Shown here piece by piece: positions 1 to 8,434 of a DNA stretch of 64,000 nucleotides. Both the position numbers and the translations under genes were made by a program. Origin of the DNA: Hungatella effluvii (GTDB lineage: Bacteria > Bacillota > Clostridia > Lachnospirales > Lachnospiraceae); assembly GCF_003201875.1 (NCBI RefSeq), contig NZ_QJKD01000008.1:226282-290281 (forward strand), read 5' to 3'. The notes under the pieces were generated by a model. That model had not been told where the DNA came from. It ran no database searches and saw only the letters and a program-made list of their open reading frames with translations. The stretch's first letter is position 1; each line of letters starts with the position of its first letter.

Positions 1-136
1 CATAAGGCAGAAGTCCTGACCGGTTAAGCCCCTCTACAATGATTCTGGAATGCTCTGCCACCTTTCTCAGACACTCATCTCCATAAAGATCCTGTGACCC
101 CGTTGCGAACCAGAACTTGTATGCTTTCCTCTCCAT
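1..136 (-). CDS. araA: L-arabinose isomerase, N-terminal part (cut by window edge)
   Basis: The first 45 codons of a minus-strand gene run off the left edge. The peptide starts MERKAYKFWFATGSQDLYGD and continues through an HSRIIVEGLNRSGLLPY segment, which is the N-terminus of L-arabinose isomerase (L-arabinose to L-ribulose, cytoplasmic, Mn-dependent). The start is the ATG at 136-134, preceded by a near-perfect AAGGAGGA ribosome binding site at 144-151. The catalytic residues lie outside the window. A -10 box and a dyad sit just upstream, so the gene appears to have its own promoter and not to be read from the 521-9754 operon. Identification is confident; intactness cannot be judged. Confidence 0.9.
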   Translation of the reverse strand, partial: MERKAYKFWFATGSQDLYGDECLRKVAEHSRIIVEGLNRSGLLPY

Positions 137-140
137 AAAA

Positions 141-520
141 AAATCCTCCTTATCACTGATATTATTATACTACAACAGTAGCACTTGTACCATAGTGTGA
201 ACAAGTTGTTTTTTTAGAACATCTGTAATGTTGAAACCGGAGTCTTATCCCTGATCTATAAAGTGGGATGATGGAAAAACATACCTGGCTCCATGCTAAT
301 TCGTCATGATGCAGATGGTAATTTGTACCTTTATAATATCATAGACAATAAGAAACGAGCACCCCGCCTGAGCAATAGCTGTACGGCAAAATGCCCATTT
401 CCCTTTAAATATATTTTTAATTTGAGATATGGATTTCTCAATAAAAAAGGATTTCCAGTATACCCTTTCCTCTCATAAATCTTTCACAAAGTGTGACGTT
501 CCTCTGACGAGAAGCAATTT
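141..520. other. Intergenic region between araA and the beta-propeller gene
   Basis: About 380 bp of AT-rich DNA. It holds the araA ribosome binding site, -10 box and dyad in its first 70 bp. The remainder shows no open frame with a ribosome binding site and no clear intrinsic terminator for the gene that ends at 521. A stretch reading ATTTGTAC followed by TTTATAAT near 320-337 could be a further half-site, but it is unsupported. Confidence 0.4.
164..206 (-). promoter_or_regulatory. araA promoter with overlapping dyad operator
   Basis: On the minus strand a TATAAT -10 box lies at 169-164, about 30 bp upstream of the araA start. The -35 position falls inside an interrupted palindrome, ACTTGT-N12-ACAAGT (183-206). 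The half-site ACTTGTAC resembles the ATTTGTAC half-site of AraR-type GntR repressors, but the spacing differs from the Bacillus operator. A regulator site for arabinose genes is therefore only an inference. Confidence 0.45.
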
Positions 521-1591
521 TCAGACACACTTCAGTTCGTCAGAAGATGGAGTCACTGTATACATGGCGATTTCGTCGGTTTCCCGGTTGGCGGATATGA
601 TCACATCGTTCTGATTCACCATGTAATGACAGACATTGGCCGGACCACAGTCCCTGTCAATGATTTCGCGCTCATACGTCCCGCTCTCCCTGCAATAAGA
701 AAAGGATACGAGATTTCGTTCGCCCTTCCGGAAACCGATTACGACCCGGGGAATCCGGCACAGCGGGCCGCCATAAACGGCATGTAAGAATTCCATTTTA
801 TCCGGGCATTCATATACCTTAAAAAAGCCTTCTCCCCGGTCCTGATAGATCGAAAACGTATCTCCATGAAACGGCGACAGCACCGCCAGTTCCTTTCTGC
901 CGTCCCCGTCCAGATCCAGCAGCACCGCATCGGAAGCCGGTACATCGAGGAGTTCCCGGATCTCCCACTCCCCGTTCCTCTGTTCCGGCGGAAGGAACTG
1001 AAATATACCGTTTTCACAGGAGATCAACGCCGTATCCACGCCGCCGTTTTCTGTCCTGGCGTAGCCATGATTTTTCGTCAGGCCTTCCTTTAAGACCGTA
1101 AGCGGCAGCGGATGGGCCTCGTCAAAAGTGCTCAAATCATCCGGAAGCACGGCGCAGTAAACCTTTCCGGGGCAGCTCCAGTCATCCTTATATGCATGGC
1201 CGGACTTCAGCGTACAGGCGATCAAGTACTTTACACCGTTTCTGACGAGAATATCGAACCGGTGCACAAACGGAAGCTCCGCCAGGGTTTTCACCTCCCA
1301 TACTCCGTCTGCAGGCGTTACCGTTACAATCTTTGCTTCTTTGGAATCATTGGGGGAATAGAACTTATGGGTCGCCAGAAACTGTCCGTCGCTTCCCGGC
1401 ACCTGGACCATCGTCATAACTCCGCCCGGCCCCTCCCATACAGTGTCCACCTCCTTTCCCGTCTCATCGAACAGGATACAGCGGTCTGTCTTCTCTGCCG
1501 CCACCAGAAAATGAAACCTTCCCTGATACGTCAGGGGGGCGATGGAATAGCACTTTGTTAAATTGGCCAGCACTTTTTTTTCAACTTGCAT
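521..1591 (-). CDS. Cytoplasmic FG-GAP/VCBS-like beta-propeller protein
   Basis: A 356-residue protein of unknown role. It has repeated beta-rich blades and one calcium-loop-like motif DLDGDGRKE at residues 226-234, typical of FG-GAP/VCBS beta-propellers. There is no signal peptide or membrane segment, so it should be cytoplasmic, which is unusual for such repeats. The ATG at 1591 is chosen because GGAGGA lies 5 nt upstream; a longer frame to 1618 lacks that site. It overlaps the end of the upstream epimerase gene by 11 bp, so it is translationally coupled as the last gene of the glycan operon. It may bind or process a sugar-acid intermediate, or be a lactonase-like propeller; no catalytic residues were identified. 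Confidence 0.65.
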   Translation of the reverse strand: MQVEKKVLANLTKCYSIAPLTYQGRFHFLVAAEKTDRCILFDETGKEVDTVWEGPGGVMTMVQVPGSDGQFLATHKFYSPNDSKEAKIVTVTPADGVWEVKTLAELPFVHRFDILVRNGVKYLIACTLKSGHAYKDDWSCPGKVYCAVLPDDLSTFDEAHPLPLTVLKEGLTKNHGYARTENGGVDTALISCENGIFQFLPPEQRNGEWEIRELLDVPASDAVLLDLDGDGRKELAVLSPFHGDTFSIYQDRGEGFFKVYECPDKMEFLHAVYGGPLCRIPRVVIGFRKGERNLVSFSYCRESGTYEREIIDRDCGPANVCHYMVNQNDVIISANRETDEIAMYTVTPSSDELKCV

Positions 1592-2444
1592 GTTCTTCCT
1601 CCTTCGCCTGTCTGCCAAGTATGTCGGTCATCATCCGATTCGCCTTCCGAAGTTCTTCCTTCCAGTCGACGCCTCCTGTATACCAGAATTCCGTCACATA
1701 TCTTCGGATTCCCAGCCGCCACGCCTCTCTGATCGCCTCTTCAAAATTCACATGGCCGCTTCCGTATGGAATCTCCCGGAATTTCCCCGGCACCGTCTCT
1801 TTTAAATGCATGGCCAGCAAACGGCCGCTCCCCGACTTTAAATCCTCGATCACATCGGTCTTATACTGCTTTGCCGCATTGGTGATATTGCCGATGTCGG
1901 GATATACTCCCAGATAATCCGATCCCATCAGCTGCACATATTTCATGGCCTTTCCAACCGTATTCATGAACTCGGTTTCCATGGTCTCGAAGCCCAGCAG
2001 TATGCTCCTGCTCGCGGCCATATCCACCGTTTTTCTCAAATTCATTTCAAACATCTTTTTTGTGAATTCGCTGGACTCCTCATAATACACGTCATATCCC
2101 GCCAGCATGATAATTCTGATTCCCAGGTCATCCGCCAGATTGATGGCCTTTTCCATGATTTCCATGCCGCGGATCCGAACGGATTCCTCGCTGCTTCCCA
2201 ACGGGTATTTCCGATGGCCGCTTAAACACATGGTTCGGATCGGAAGTCCCGCCTCGTACATATCCTGTACGAGAGAGGCCCGCTTTTCCACGCTCCAGTC
2301 CAGCCGCGCCAGTTTTTCTTCGGTTTCATCGATACTCATTTCCAGGAAATCATACCCCGCCTCTTTGGCATACGTAAGCTTTTCCCGAAAGCTTAACTCA
2401 TTTGGCATCGATTTCTCATAAAGTCCCAAGGTATATAATTTCAT
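1581..2444 (-). CDS. ulaE: L-ribulose/L-xylulose 5-phosphate 3-epimerase (UlaE/SgbU family)
   Basis: A 287-residue TIM-barrel sugar-phosphate epimerase of the UlaE/SgbU/YiaQ type, which converts L-xylulose 5-phosphate to L-ribulose 5-phosphate. The family metal and catalytic residues are visible: E153 in GFETME, D183 in YPDIGN, H213 in MHLKE and E252 in TEFWY. Length matches the family. The gene sits 22 bp after the UlaG-like gene and overlaps the propeller gene. With UlaG it recalls the L-ascorbate utilisation pathway, but the operon carries an ABC importer and glycosidases instead of the Ula phosphotransferase system and no UlaD decarboxylase, so the real substrate is open. Confidence 0.85.
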   Translation of the reverse strand: MKLYTLGLYEKSMPNELSFREKLTYAKEAGYDFLEMSIDETEEKLARLDWSVEKRASLVQDMYEAGLPIRTMCLSGHRKYPLGSSEESVRIRGMEIMEKAINLADDLGIRIIMLAGYDVYYEESSEFTKKMFEMNLRKTVDMAASRSILLGFETMETEFMNTVGKAMKYVQLMGSDYLGVYPDIGNITNAAKQYKTDVIEDLKSGSGRLLAMHLKETVPGKFREIPYGSGHVNFEEAIREAWRLGIRRYVTEFWYTGGVDWKEELRKANRMMTDILGRQAKEEEHAS

Positions 2445-2465
2445 CGTTACTCCTTTGCCCCGGTC

Positions 2466-3524
2466 TTACAGCAGGGAACGGAACGGTACGTTAGGCTCAT
2501 CCGTAAAGCAGTCTTCAAAGCCGCGTCTGTAATGGTACTGAATCTTATTCCGGTCCACCGGCCAGACGTATTTGCCGCCCACGTCCCAGATAAACGGATG
2601 GAACTGATACTGTAAAACGTCTTTCTTATAATTGTAAAGCATGAGAATCTCAAGGGGATCTGCCTTAAAGTTAGTCCATACGTCGTAATGGATCGGAATC
2701 ACCACCCTGCATTTTAACGCCTCCGCCATACGAAGAATATCCACGGACGTCATCTTATCCTGATTGCCCGCCGGATTCTCTCCGTAGGAACCAAAGGCAA
2801 TATCAATATCGAAATCCTTTCCGTGTTTGGCATAGTATGTACTGTAATGGGAATCCCCGGAATGGTACACGGTTCCAGCCGGTGTCTTGATCACGTAGTT
2901 CACAGCCTTGTCGTCCATATCGTCCGGCAGCACACCCCGGATGTCCTCATCCGCCGTGACGAGACACGTTCTGTCAAAGGAATCCGTGACCATGATTTCC
3001 ACGTCCTTGATTTTAATCGTATCTCCCGGTTTGACCACTCTGCATCTCGATTCCGGAACGCCGTAGCTCAGCCACTTCTCCACGCTCTTTAGCGGACCGA
3101 TAAATGGCACCTCGCCGCCGCAGTTCTGCATCACAGCCGCCGCAAAAAAAGGATCAATATGGTCATTGTGGTAATGGGTGGACAATACCGCATCAACGGC
3201 CGTAACAGCAAACGGGTCGTAGACGATGGGGGCAGCCCGGAGGTTCGGCTGCGTCGCACGGCCGCCGGTCATATTCCGCATTTGATGAAACGGGTCCATC
3301 TCCTTCGTTTTCTGAGATCGTTTTCCATTGCCAAACCACAGATCGATGGCAATATTCGTTTTATTTTCTGTTTTGATCCAGAGTCCGGTACAGCCGATCC
3401 ACCACATCGCAAAGGTTCCCGGCTTTACCTCCTCCTGGTCGATCTCTTCATTCAGCCATGTCCCCCATTCCGGAAATGCGCCCAATATCCATTTTTCTCT
3501 CGTCAGTTCTGTTACTTTGCTCAT
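2466..3524 (-). CDS. ulaG: UlaG-like metallo-beta-lactamase-fold lactonase
   Basis: A 352-residue metallo-beta-lactamase-fold protein closely resembling UlaG, L-ascorbate-6-phosphate lactonase. The N-terminus runs SKVTELTREKWILGAFPEWG. The metal motif HYHNDH (H117, H119, D121, H122) is present, followed by a second metal region YHSGDSHYS. The ATG at 3524 is used because GGAGGA lies 7 nt upstream. In Ula systems the enzyme opens the lactone of ascorbate 6-phosphate. Here it follows a GH88 unsaturated glucuronyl hydrolase, so it may act on another phosphorylated or free lactone from uronic acid breakdown. Family assignment is strong; substrate is inferred. Confidence 0.85.
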   Translation of the reverse strand: MSKVTELTREKWILGAFPEWGTWLNEEIDQEEVKPGTFAMWWIGCTGLWIKTENKTNIAIDLWFGNGKRSQKTKEMDPFHQMRNMTGGRATQPNLRAAPIVYDPFAVTAVDAVLSTHYHNDHIDPFFAAAVMQNCGGEVPFIGPLKSVEKWLSYGVPESRCRVVKPGDTIKIKDVEIMVTDSFDRTCLVTADEDIRGVLPDDMDDKAVNYVIKTPAGTVYHSGDSHYSTYYAKHGKDFDIDIAFGSYGENPAGNQDKMTSVDILRMAEALKCRVVIPIHYDVWTNFKADPLEILMLYNYKKDVLQYQFHPFIWDVGGKYVWPVDRNKIQYHYRRGFEDCFTDEPNVPFRSLL

Positions 3525-3592
3525 ATTTGCTTCCTCCATTTTCTACCGAGTGCCCTCGGAAACGCTTTCTGTCCGGTTTCTGTGAATGCACT

Positions 3593-4738
3593 TTACCACA
3601 TTTGATAAGTTTCACCCTGAAGCTTAAAGATTGCTTCGATAAAATAGTAATCTCCATAAATGATGTGAAACTCATGATTTTTATGGTGATATGCCGCTGT
3701 ACACTTTTCCAGGATACAGTCGCTGTCTTTTGAGAAATTGCACCGTTTCTCATACAGTGCCTTCAATAGCTTTTCTGCTGCACGCCGATAGACCTCCGAT
3801 TCGCACGCTGCGGTCAGCCGCGCAAGCTCCAGAAGCGCGCTGGCTGCTGCCGCTGCCGCCGAGGAATCCTCATAATACGGCTGCTTCGGCGCCCGGAAAT
3901 CAACCGGGATCAGGCCGTTTTCCGGTATATTGGCTATAAAGTAATGCGCCGTCCGTTTGGCGGTGTCTAAATAGCGTTCATCCTTCGTATGGATATAGCT
4001 CGACGCAAATCCATACATGGCCCAGGCCTGGCCTCTGGTCCAGCTGGAGCCCTCCGCATATCCCTGACCGCCCAGGGCCCCTGTGAACTCCCCGGTCACC
4101 GGATCGAACTTCATGATATGATTGGAGGAGCCATCCGGCCTGATATAGTATTTCATCACCTGGTCGGCATACATCACCGCCTGCTCCCGGAATCTGGGAT
4201 CACCGGTTTCATCGGAGGCCCAGTAGAGCAGATTGATGTTCATCATGCAGTCAATAATGGCCCAGCCCGCTGTGTCCTCATCGGGCGCGCCGCTCCACTG
4301 ATCCCATGCCCGAAAAATCCGGGCCGCCGGATTGAAGCGGCCGGAAAGGATAGTGGCTGCCATCAGGCCGCGTTTTCTTGACTCCGGATTTCCCGTAATC
4401 CTGTAATCGGCCACCGCGGACGGAAGCCATACAAAGCCCATATCGTGATGCAGCCCATAGAAATCGGCAAATGCCTGATCCAGCTTTTTTTCCGCATACC
4501 GGGCGATATCCACATACCTTTGGTCCCCGGTGCGCAGATAGAGAAGCCACATGATTCCCGGCCAGAAGCCGTTGGTCCACCAGGAAACGCCATCATCCCA
4601 GCCAAACTGCCGGTCCTCGTCAATCTTGTTGTCATGAGTTCCCGAAACCGTCGTATACGGGATTTTAAATCTGGATTTTTCAGAAACCCAGTCCATTTTT
4701 TCAATAATTTTTCGTTCTGCCTCGCAGGTCCAGTCCAT
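3593..4738 (-). CDS. Glycoside hydrolase family 88, unsaturated glucuronyl hydrolase
   Basis: About 381 residues with the alpha6/alpha6-barrel signature of GH88. The two expected acidic residues are D99 in LHHDMGF and D163 in IIDCMMN, with WxDGVSWW near the N-terminus and SSWTRGQAWAMYG later. The family hydrates unsaturated uronic acids at the non-reducing end of oligosaccharides left by polysaccharide lyases. No signal peptide is visible, so it works in the cytoplasm on imported oligosaccharides. The start is uncertain: the ATG at 4738 is chosen, but an in-frame TTG at 4762 just after the GH3 stop is possible; neither has a strong ribosome binding site. Confidence 0.85.
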   Translation of the reverse strand: MDWTCEAERKIIEKMDWVSEKSRFKIPYTTVSGTHDNKIDEDRQFGWDDGVSWWTNGFWPGIMWLLYLRTGDQRYVDIARYAEKKLDQAFADFYGLHHDMGFVWLPSAVADYRITGNPESRKRGLMAATILSGRFNPAARIFRAWDQWSGAPDEDTAGWAIIDCMMNINLLYWASDETGDPRFREQAVMYADQVMKYYIRPDGSSNHIMKFDPVTGEFTGALGGQGYAEGSSWTRGQAWAMYGFASSYIHTKDERYLDTAKRTAHYFIANIPENGLIPVDFRAPKQPYYEDSSAAAAAASALLELARLTAACESEVYRRAAEKLLKALYEKRCNFSKDSDCILEKCTAAYHHKNHEFHIIYGDYYFIEAIFKLQGETYQMW

Positions 4739-4769
4739 CTCATTCTCACTTTCTGATGTCAAGCAGTCT

Positions 4770-6482
4770 TTAAAGCCGGGTATGGAACAGCCCGCAAAAC
4801 GGGTCCACCGGATTTTTCCCTGTAAACCGGCTTCTCCCCATTATTTTTTCGACTATGGCATCGATTACGTATCTGCTGGGTGTATAACCATTGATGTATG
4901 TCCTGACCTTTGGCACATCCAGGAGCATATAAGGGTTATCCACAGATATAAAGAGTGTCGGGATTTCATAAATGTATCTGGGTGTGTTGCATCCGCCCGG
5001 CGCGGTCCAGGAAATTCTGGAAACATTGTCGCTGCCGGAAGTTTTCACGCTGCAGTAATACAGAATCAGGTCAAACCGCTTCGTCATGCTCTCTATGCTG
5101 TTCCCGATCGGAAGCAGATCTTTTCTGGAAGCATCGTAGACGGTCACTTCAAACCCTTCTCTTTCCAGCAGCCCGGCCAGATACTCCGCCTGATTGCAGA
5201 TGGGATCGTGGTAACCGCCCTTGTCGCCCAGGACATGGAGCAGAATCCGCCTCTGCGTCCTGGGGCTTATGGGGAGCAGGTTCTGGGTGTCCTTAACCAG
5301 GGTAACCGACCGGTCCGCACACTCCCTGGCCAGATTACGGTTATCCTCACGTTCAAACACCTTCAGCGCCTCATCTCCCGGAAACAGGGTTCCCTCCTCC
5401 ATCTTTTTATGAAGCTTTAGATGAGCCTTTAAAGCCAGAATCCGTGCAACCGCCTCGTCCAGTCGTTCCATGCTGATGGTTCCGTCTGCTGCCGCGTCCA
5501 GCACGTACTGGTAATCTTCTTTTAAATCCAGGGTAAACAGGATCATATCGCAGCCTGCCGCCACCGCAAGGGGCAGGGCGTCTCTTCTGGCCATGGTCTG
5601 CATGAATCCGGTCATCGTCGTGGCATCCGTCACCACCAACCCATTAAATCCCAGCTGCTCCCGCAGGAGCCTTGTGGTCAGATCGCAGGACAGGGAGCCG
5701 GGAAGAATCTCCTCATCCCTGATATCCGGTTTCATCTTTCTGGAGTATGCCGGCAGCATGATATGGGCGGCCATGACGGTTTCCGCGCCGTCATCTATCA
5801 ATGCCTTATAAATCTTTCCATAGGAGGCATCCCACTCCCCGGCCGTGCAGTCGTTGATGGTGGTTACCATATGCTGGTCCCGTTCATCCCGCCCGTCTCC
5901 AGGCCAGTGCTTCATGCATACGGCCATACCGCTTTCCATCTGTCCTCTGACAAACTCCCTGGACATCTGAAGAACTGTTTCCTGGTCGGAACTGAATACT
6001 CTCGTATTCGTAATGGGATTGTGATAATTCGTGTCAATATCCAGAATCGGCCCAAAGTTCCAATTGGCCCCGGTTGCCGCCGCCTCCTCCCCACAGACCC
6101 GCCCCAGCTCATACGCCCATCTCTTATCTCCGGCTGCCGCAACCTGCATCTGCGTTCCAAATAAAGTGCCTTCTTTGCAGATCCCATCCGCTCCGCGCTC
6201 GAGATTCGACGCAAACAGCAGAGGAATCCCGGTTCTGGCCTGAAGCTTTTTGAAATTTTCTTTCACTTTCCTTGCTGGAAAAACATCGGTCATATAGCCG
6301 CCCGGATAAAAGCCCAGGGCATCCATTTCCGCTGCCATCTCTTCCACCGGTTTATCCTTGATTAAAATACAGAACAGATGGCTGACCTTCTCTTCCACGG
6401 TCATTTTCTTCATACAGCCCTGTACCCATGCGATATCACTCTCATCCAGGAAGAATGGCTTTACCTTAAAATCCACGTTCAT
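4770..6482 (-). CDS. Glycoside hydrolase family 3 (beta-N-acetylhexosaminidase-like)
   Basis: A 570-residue GH3 enzyme without a signal peptide. The GH3 signature is visible as VCMKHWPGDGRDERDQH, where the D-x-H pair resembles the Asp-His acid/base dyad of NagZ-type hexosaminidases. The probable nucleophile Asp is in LVVTDATTMTG. The C-terminal third forms the second alpha/beta domain. The ATG at 6482 is preceded by AAAGGAG 9 nt away; an upstream in-frame start would overlap the permease gene. It lies 16 bp downstream of the permease pair and 31 bp before GH88, so it probably trims imported oligosaccharides. Exact glycosidic specificity is not readable. Confidence 0.85.
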   Translation of the reverse strand: MNVDFKVKPFFLDESDIAWVQGCMKKMTVEEKVSHLFCILIKDKPVEEMAAEMDALGFYPGGYMTDVFPARKVKENFKKLQARTGIPLLFASNLERGADGICKEGTLFGTQMQVAAAGDKRWAYELGRVCGEEAAATGANWNFGPILDIDTNYHNPITNTRVFSSDQETVLQMSREFVRGQMESGMAVCMKHWPGDGRDERDQHMVTTINDCTAGEWDASYGKIYKALIDDGAETVMAAHIMLPAYSRKMKPDIRDEEILPGSLSCDLTTRLLREQLGFNGLVVTDATTMTGFMQTMARRDALPLAVAAGCDMILFTLDLKEDYQYVLDAAADGTISMERLDEAVARILALKAHLKLHKKMEEGTLFPGDEALKVFEREDNRNLARECADRSVTLVKDTQNLLPISPRTQRRILLHVLGDKGGYHDPICNQAEYLAGLLEREGFEVTVYDASRKDLLPIGNSIESMTKRFDLILYYCSVKTSGSDNVSRISWTAPGGCNTPRYIYEIPTLFISVDNPYMLLDVPKVRTYINGYTPSRYVIDAIVEKIMGRSRFTGKNPVDPFCGLFHTRL

Positions 6483-6498
6483 ACCGCGCTCTCCTTTC

Positions 6499-7344
6499 TT
6501 ATCCCTTGACACCGGAGGATGCCAGACTCTGCTCGAAGAAACTCTGGAAACACAGGAATACGATCAGAATCGGTATAATCGAGATGACCGATGCAGCCAT
6601 GATCGGCCCGTACTCTGCCGTAAACTCGCTGATCATGTTGCGCAGTCCCAGCTGAATGGTATACAGTTCCCTGGAATTGATGTAGATAAGCGGAGCCAGA
6701 AAATCGTTCCATACGGATACAGAGGTCAGGATCACCAGCGTTCCGATTACCGATTTGGAAAGAGGCATGATGATCTTGGAATAGATGCCGAACTCATTCA
6801 GGCCATCAATCCGCGCCGCCTCGCTCAGTTCATTGGGAATTCCATCGAAGAACTGCTTCATCAGAAATACGCCCATGGGGTTAAACGCCTGAATCAGGAT
6901 CAGCGCCATATGGGTATTGGTGAGTCCGAATATCTTGATAACGGAAAACTGAGGAATCATAACCACCTGGTAGGGAAGCATCAGCGTTGCCAGGTACAGG
7001 ATAAAGATCTTATCTCTCTCCGGAAATACCAGCTTGCTGAATGCGTAAGCCGCCAGGCTGCACGTCACGATCTGCAGAATGGTAATCACCACCGTCAGCT
7101 TCAGTGTGTTAAAAAACAGCTGCGGATAATTGGCCTTATTCCAGATATAGGAGTAATTTTCCAGTTTCAGATTCTGAGGGATCCACTGGATAGGAAAATT
7201 GAAGACTTCCAGACTGTCTTTAAAGGAAGAAGACAGCATCCAGAGGAACGGAAGAATCATAGTTAAAGACGATGCGATGACGACCGTATACTTGACAATC
7301 GATAAGAACAGCGCAAGTCCGGTTTTTTTCTTTTTTTCTGCCAT
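6499..7344 (-). CDS. CUT1 sugar ABC transporter permease (MalG/LacG type)
   Basis: A 281-residue membrane protein with six predicted transmembrane helices. The inner-membrane EAA loop EAARIDGLNEFGIYSKIIMP marks it as a binding-protein-dependent permease of the MalG type. It pairs with the permease gene 12 bp upstream to form the channel of a carbohydrate importer. No ATPase gene is in this operon; CUT1 importers of Firmicutes often share a distant MsmK/UgpC ATPase. It starts at ATG 7344 after a GGAGGGAG site. Confidence 0.9.
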   Translation of the reverse strand: MAEKKKKTGLALFLSIVKYTVVIASSLTMILPFLWMLSSSFKDSLEVFNFPIQWIPQNLKLENYSYIWNKANYPQLFFNTLKLTVVITILQIVTCSLAAYAFSKLVFPERDKIFILYLATLMLPYQVVMIPQFSVIKIFGLTNTHMALILIQAFNPMGVFLMKQFFDGIPNELSEAARIDGLNEFGIYSKIIMPLSKSVIGTLVILTSVSVWNDFLAPLIYINSRELYTIQLGLRNMISEFTAEYGPIMAASVISIIPILIVFLCFQSFFEQSLASSGVKG

Positions 7345-7356
7345 GCTCTCTCCCTC

Positions 7357-8253
7357 CTAATCCTGTTTTTGGCGTTTGAACTGAATCAGCGTCACCACTA
7401 AGATACAGGCAAACAGTACCATAGCCTCTGCTGATGCGTAGCCAAACTTGTAATTCTGAAATGCCTCTTTGTAAATCTGAAGCACCAGCACGGATGTAGC
7501 GCGTCCCGGGCCGCCCTTTGTCATGATGAAAATCGGCGTAAATACCTGGAACGAGTTGATGATGCACATGATGGTTATGTAAAAGGTAACCGGCTTAAGC
7601 TGCGGAATCGTAATAAACCGGAAGCGCTGGAATGAATTGGCCCCGTCTACGGTAGCCGCCTCATACAGCGAGTTATCAATCCCCTTTAAGCCCGCCAGAT
7701 AAATGATCATATAGTATCCGATTCCTTTCCAGATAATCATGATCATCACAGCCAGAAGCGCCCAGTCCTTATCCGACAGCCACGCGGGAACATTTTGAAG
7801 ACCAATACTGTGCAGGATCTGATTTAAGGGGCCGTTCTTGGAATAAAGGAACTGCCATACGACCGAAATCGCTACAATGGAGGAAATATGCGGAAAGAAA
7901 TGCGCCGCACGAATTGCAGAAGAAAACTTAATGCCGGAATCCAGAATAAACGCCATAACCAGAGACAGCATGATGATAAACGGTACGGTTCCCACCGTAT
8001 AAATAACGGTATTCCAAAGGGATATCGTAAAGTTTGAATCGCGAAACAGATTGATATAGTTTTTAATTCCCACAAACTTAGCCGCACCGGATCCGTCCCA
8101 GTTCGTAAAGCTTAAACCGATTGCCCAAACAGCCGGTATTAAGGTAAAAACTGCAAATCCGATGATATTTGGAAGCAAAAAACAGAACGCCATCTTTCTG
8201 TTCCGGTTGACCACTACCTGGTTCGACTTGTATACTGCTGTCGTTTTTGCCAT
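7357..8253 (-). CDS. CUT1 sugar ABC transporter permease (MalF/LacF type)
   Basis: A 298-residue permease with six predicted membrane helices and the EAA loop YEAATVDGANSFQRFRFITIPQ. It is the MalF-type partner of the downstream permease. The ATG at 8253 is chosen because AAGGAGGG lies just upstream; the longer frame to 8277 would read into the leader repeat. Its ribosome binding site is the 3' end of a structured repeat (8259-8340) that also precedes two unrelated genes in this window. A hairpin separates it from the binding-protein gene, which probably lowers permease expression relative to the lipoprotein. Confidence 0.9.
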   Translation of the reverse strand: MAKTTAVYKSNQVVVNRNRKMAFCFLLPNIIGFAVFTLIPAVWAIGLSFTNWDGSGAAKFVGIKNYINLFRDSNFTISLWNTVIYTVGTVPFIIMLSLVMAFILDSGIKFSSAIRAAHFFPHISSIVAISVVWQFLYSKNGPLNQILHSIGLQNVPAWLSDKDWALLAVMIMIIWKGIGYYMIIYLAGLKGIDNSLYEAATVDGANSFQRFRFITIPQLKPVTFYITIMCIINSFQVFTPIFIMTKGGPGRATSVLVLQIYKEAFQNYKFGYASAEAMVLFACILVVTLIQFKRQKQD

Positions 8254-8258
8254 ATCGT

Positions 8259-8340
8259 CCCTCCTTGTTATGTGCACTTCACGGGCGCACCCTGGCCGCT
8301 TACGTGCAATACATGTCGTCTCCGCTCAGCGCGTGACGCT
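8259..8340 (-). repeat. Leader repeat copy 1, ending in a Shine-Dalgarno sequence
   Basis: Read on the minus strand, this stretch forms a hairpin (GCAC...GCGG paired with CCG...GTGC) and ends CATAACAAGGAGGG, the ribosome binding site of the permease at 8253. The 66 bp from the AGGAGG outward align without gaps, at roughly four-fifths identity, with 37487-37552. A more diverged copy is at 41333-41423. It lies inside an operon, between the binding-protein and permease genes. Confidence 0.75.
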
Positions 8341-8350
8341 TTTTAAAGTC

Positions 8351-8423
8351 TGAGCCGGCAGACTTGAAGCTGCACTGCGTAATGAACTGCGCAGTGCAGT
8401 GCTCAAAATATCGTACCGGCTCA
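8351..8423 (-). promoter_or_regulatory. Intercistronic double hairpin after the binding-protein gene
   Basis: An outer stem TGAGCCGG (8351-8358) pairs with CCGGCTCA (8416-8423), and an inner 10-bp stem CTGCACTGCG (8370-8379) pairs with CGCAGTGCAG (8390-8399). It lies just after the stop of the solute-binding protein gene. There is no U-run, so it is more likely an mRNA-stabilising or processing structure than a terminator; such hairpins commonly raise binding-protein levels over permeases. Confidence 0.65.
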
Positions 8424-8434
8424 GGAACCACCCC

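Noticed and set aside
293..614. Two 61-codon plus-strand frames near the left end
   Set aside because: No ribosome binding site; the second overlaps the end of the beta-propeller gene; no recognisable composition.
6358..7266. 302-codon plus-strand open frame over the permease and GH3 genes
   Set aside because: Shadow of the permease gene, with Gln/Arg/His-rich composition and no start context.
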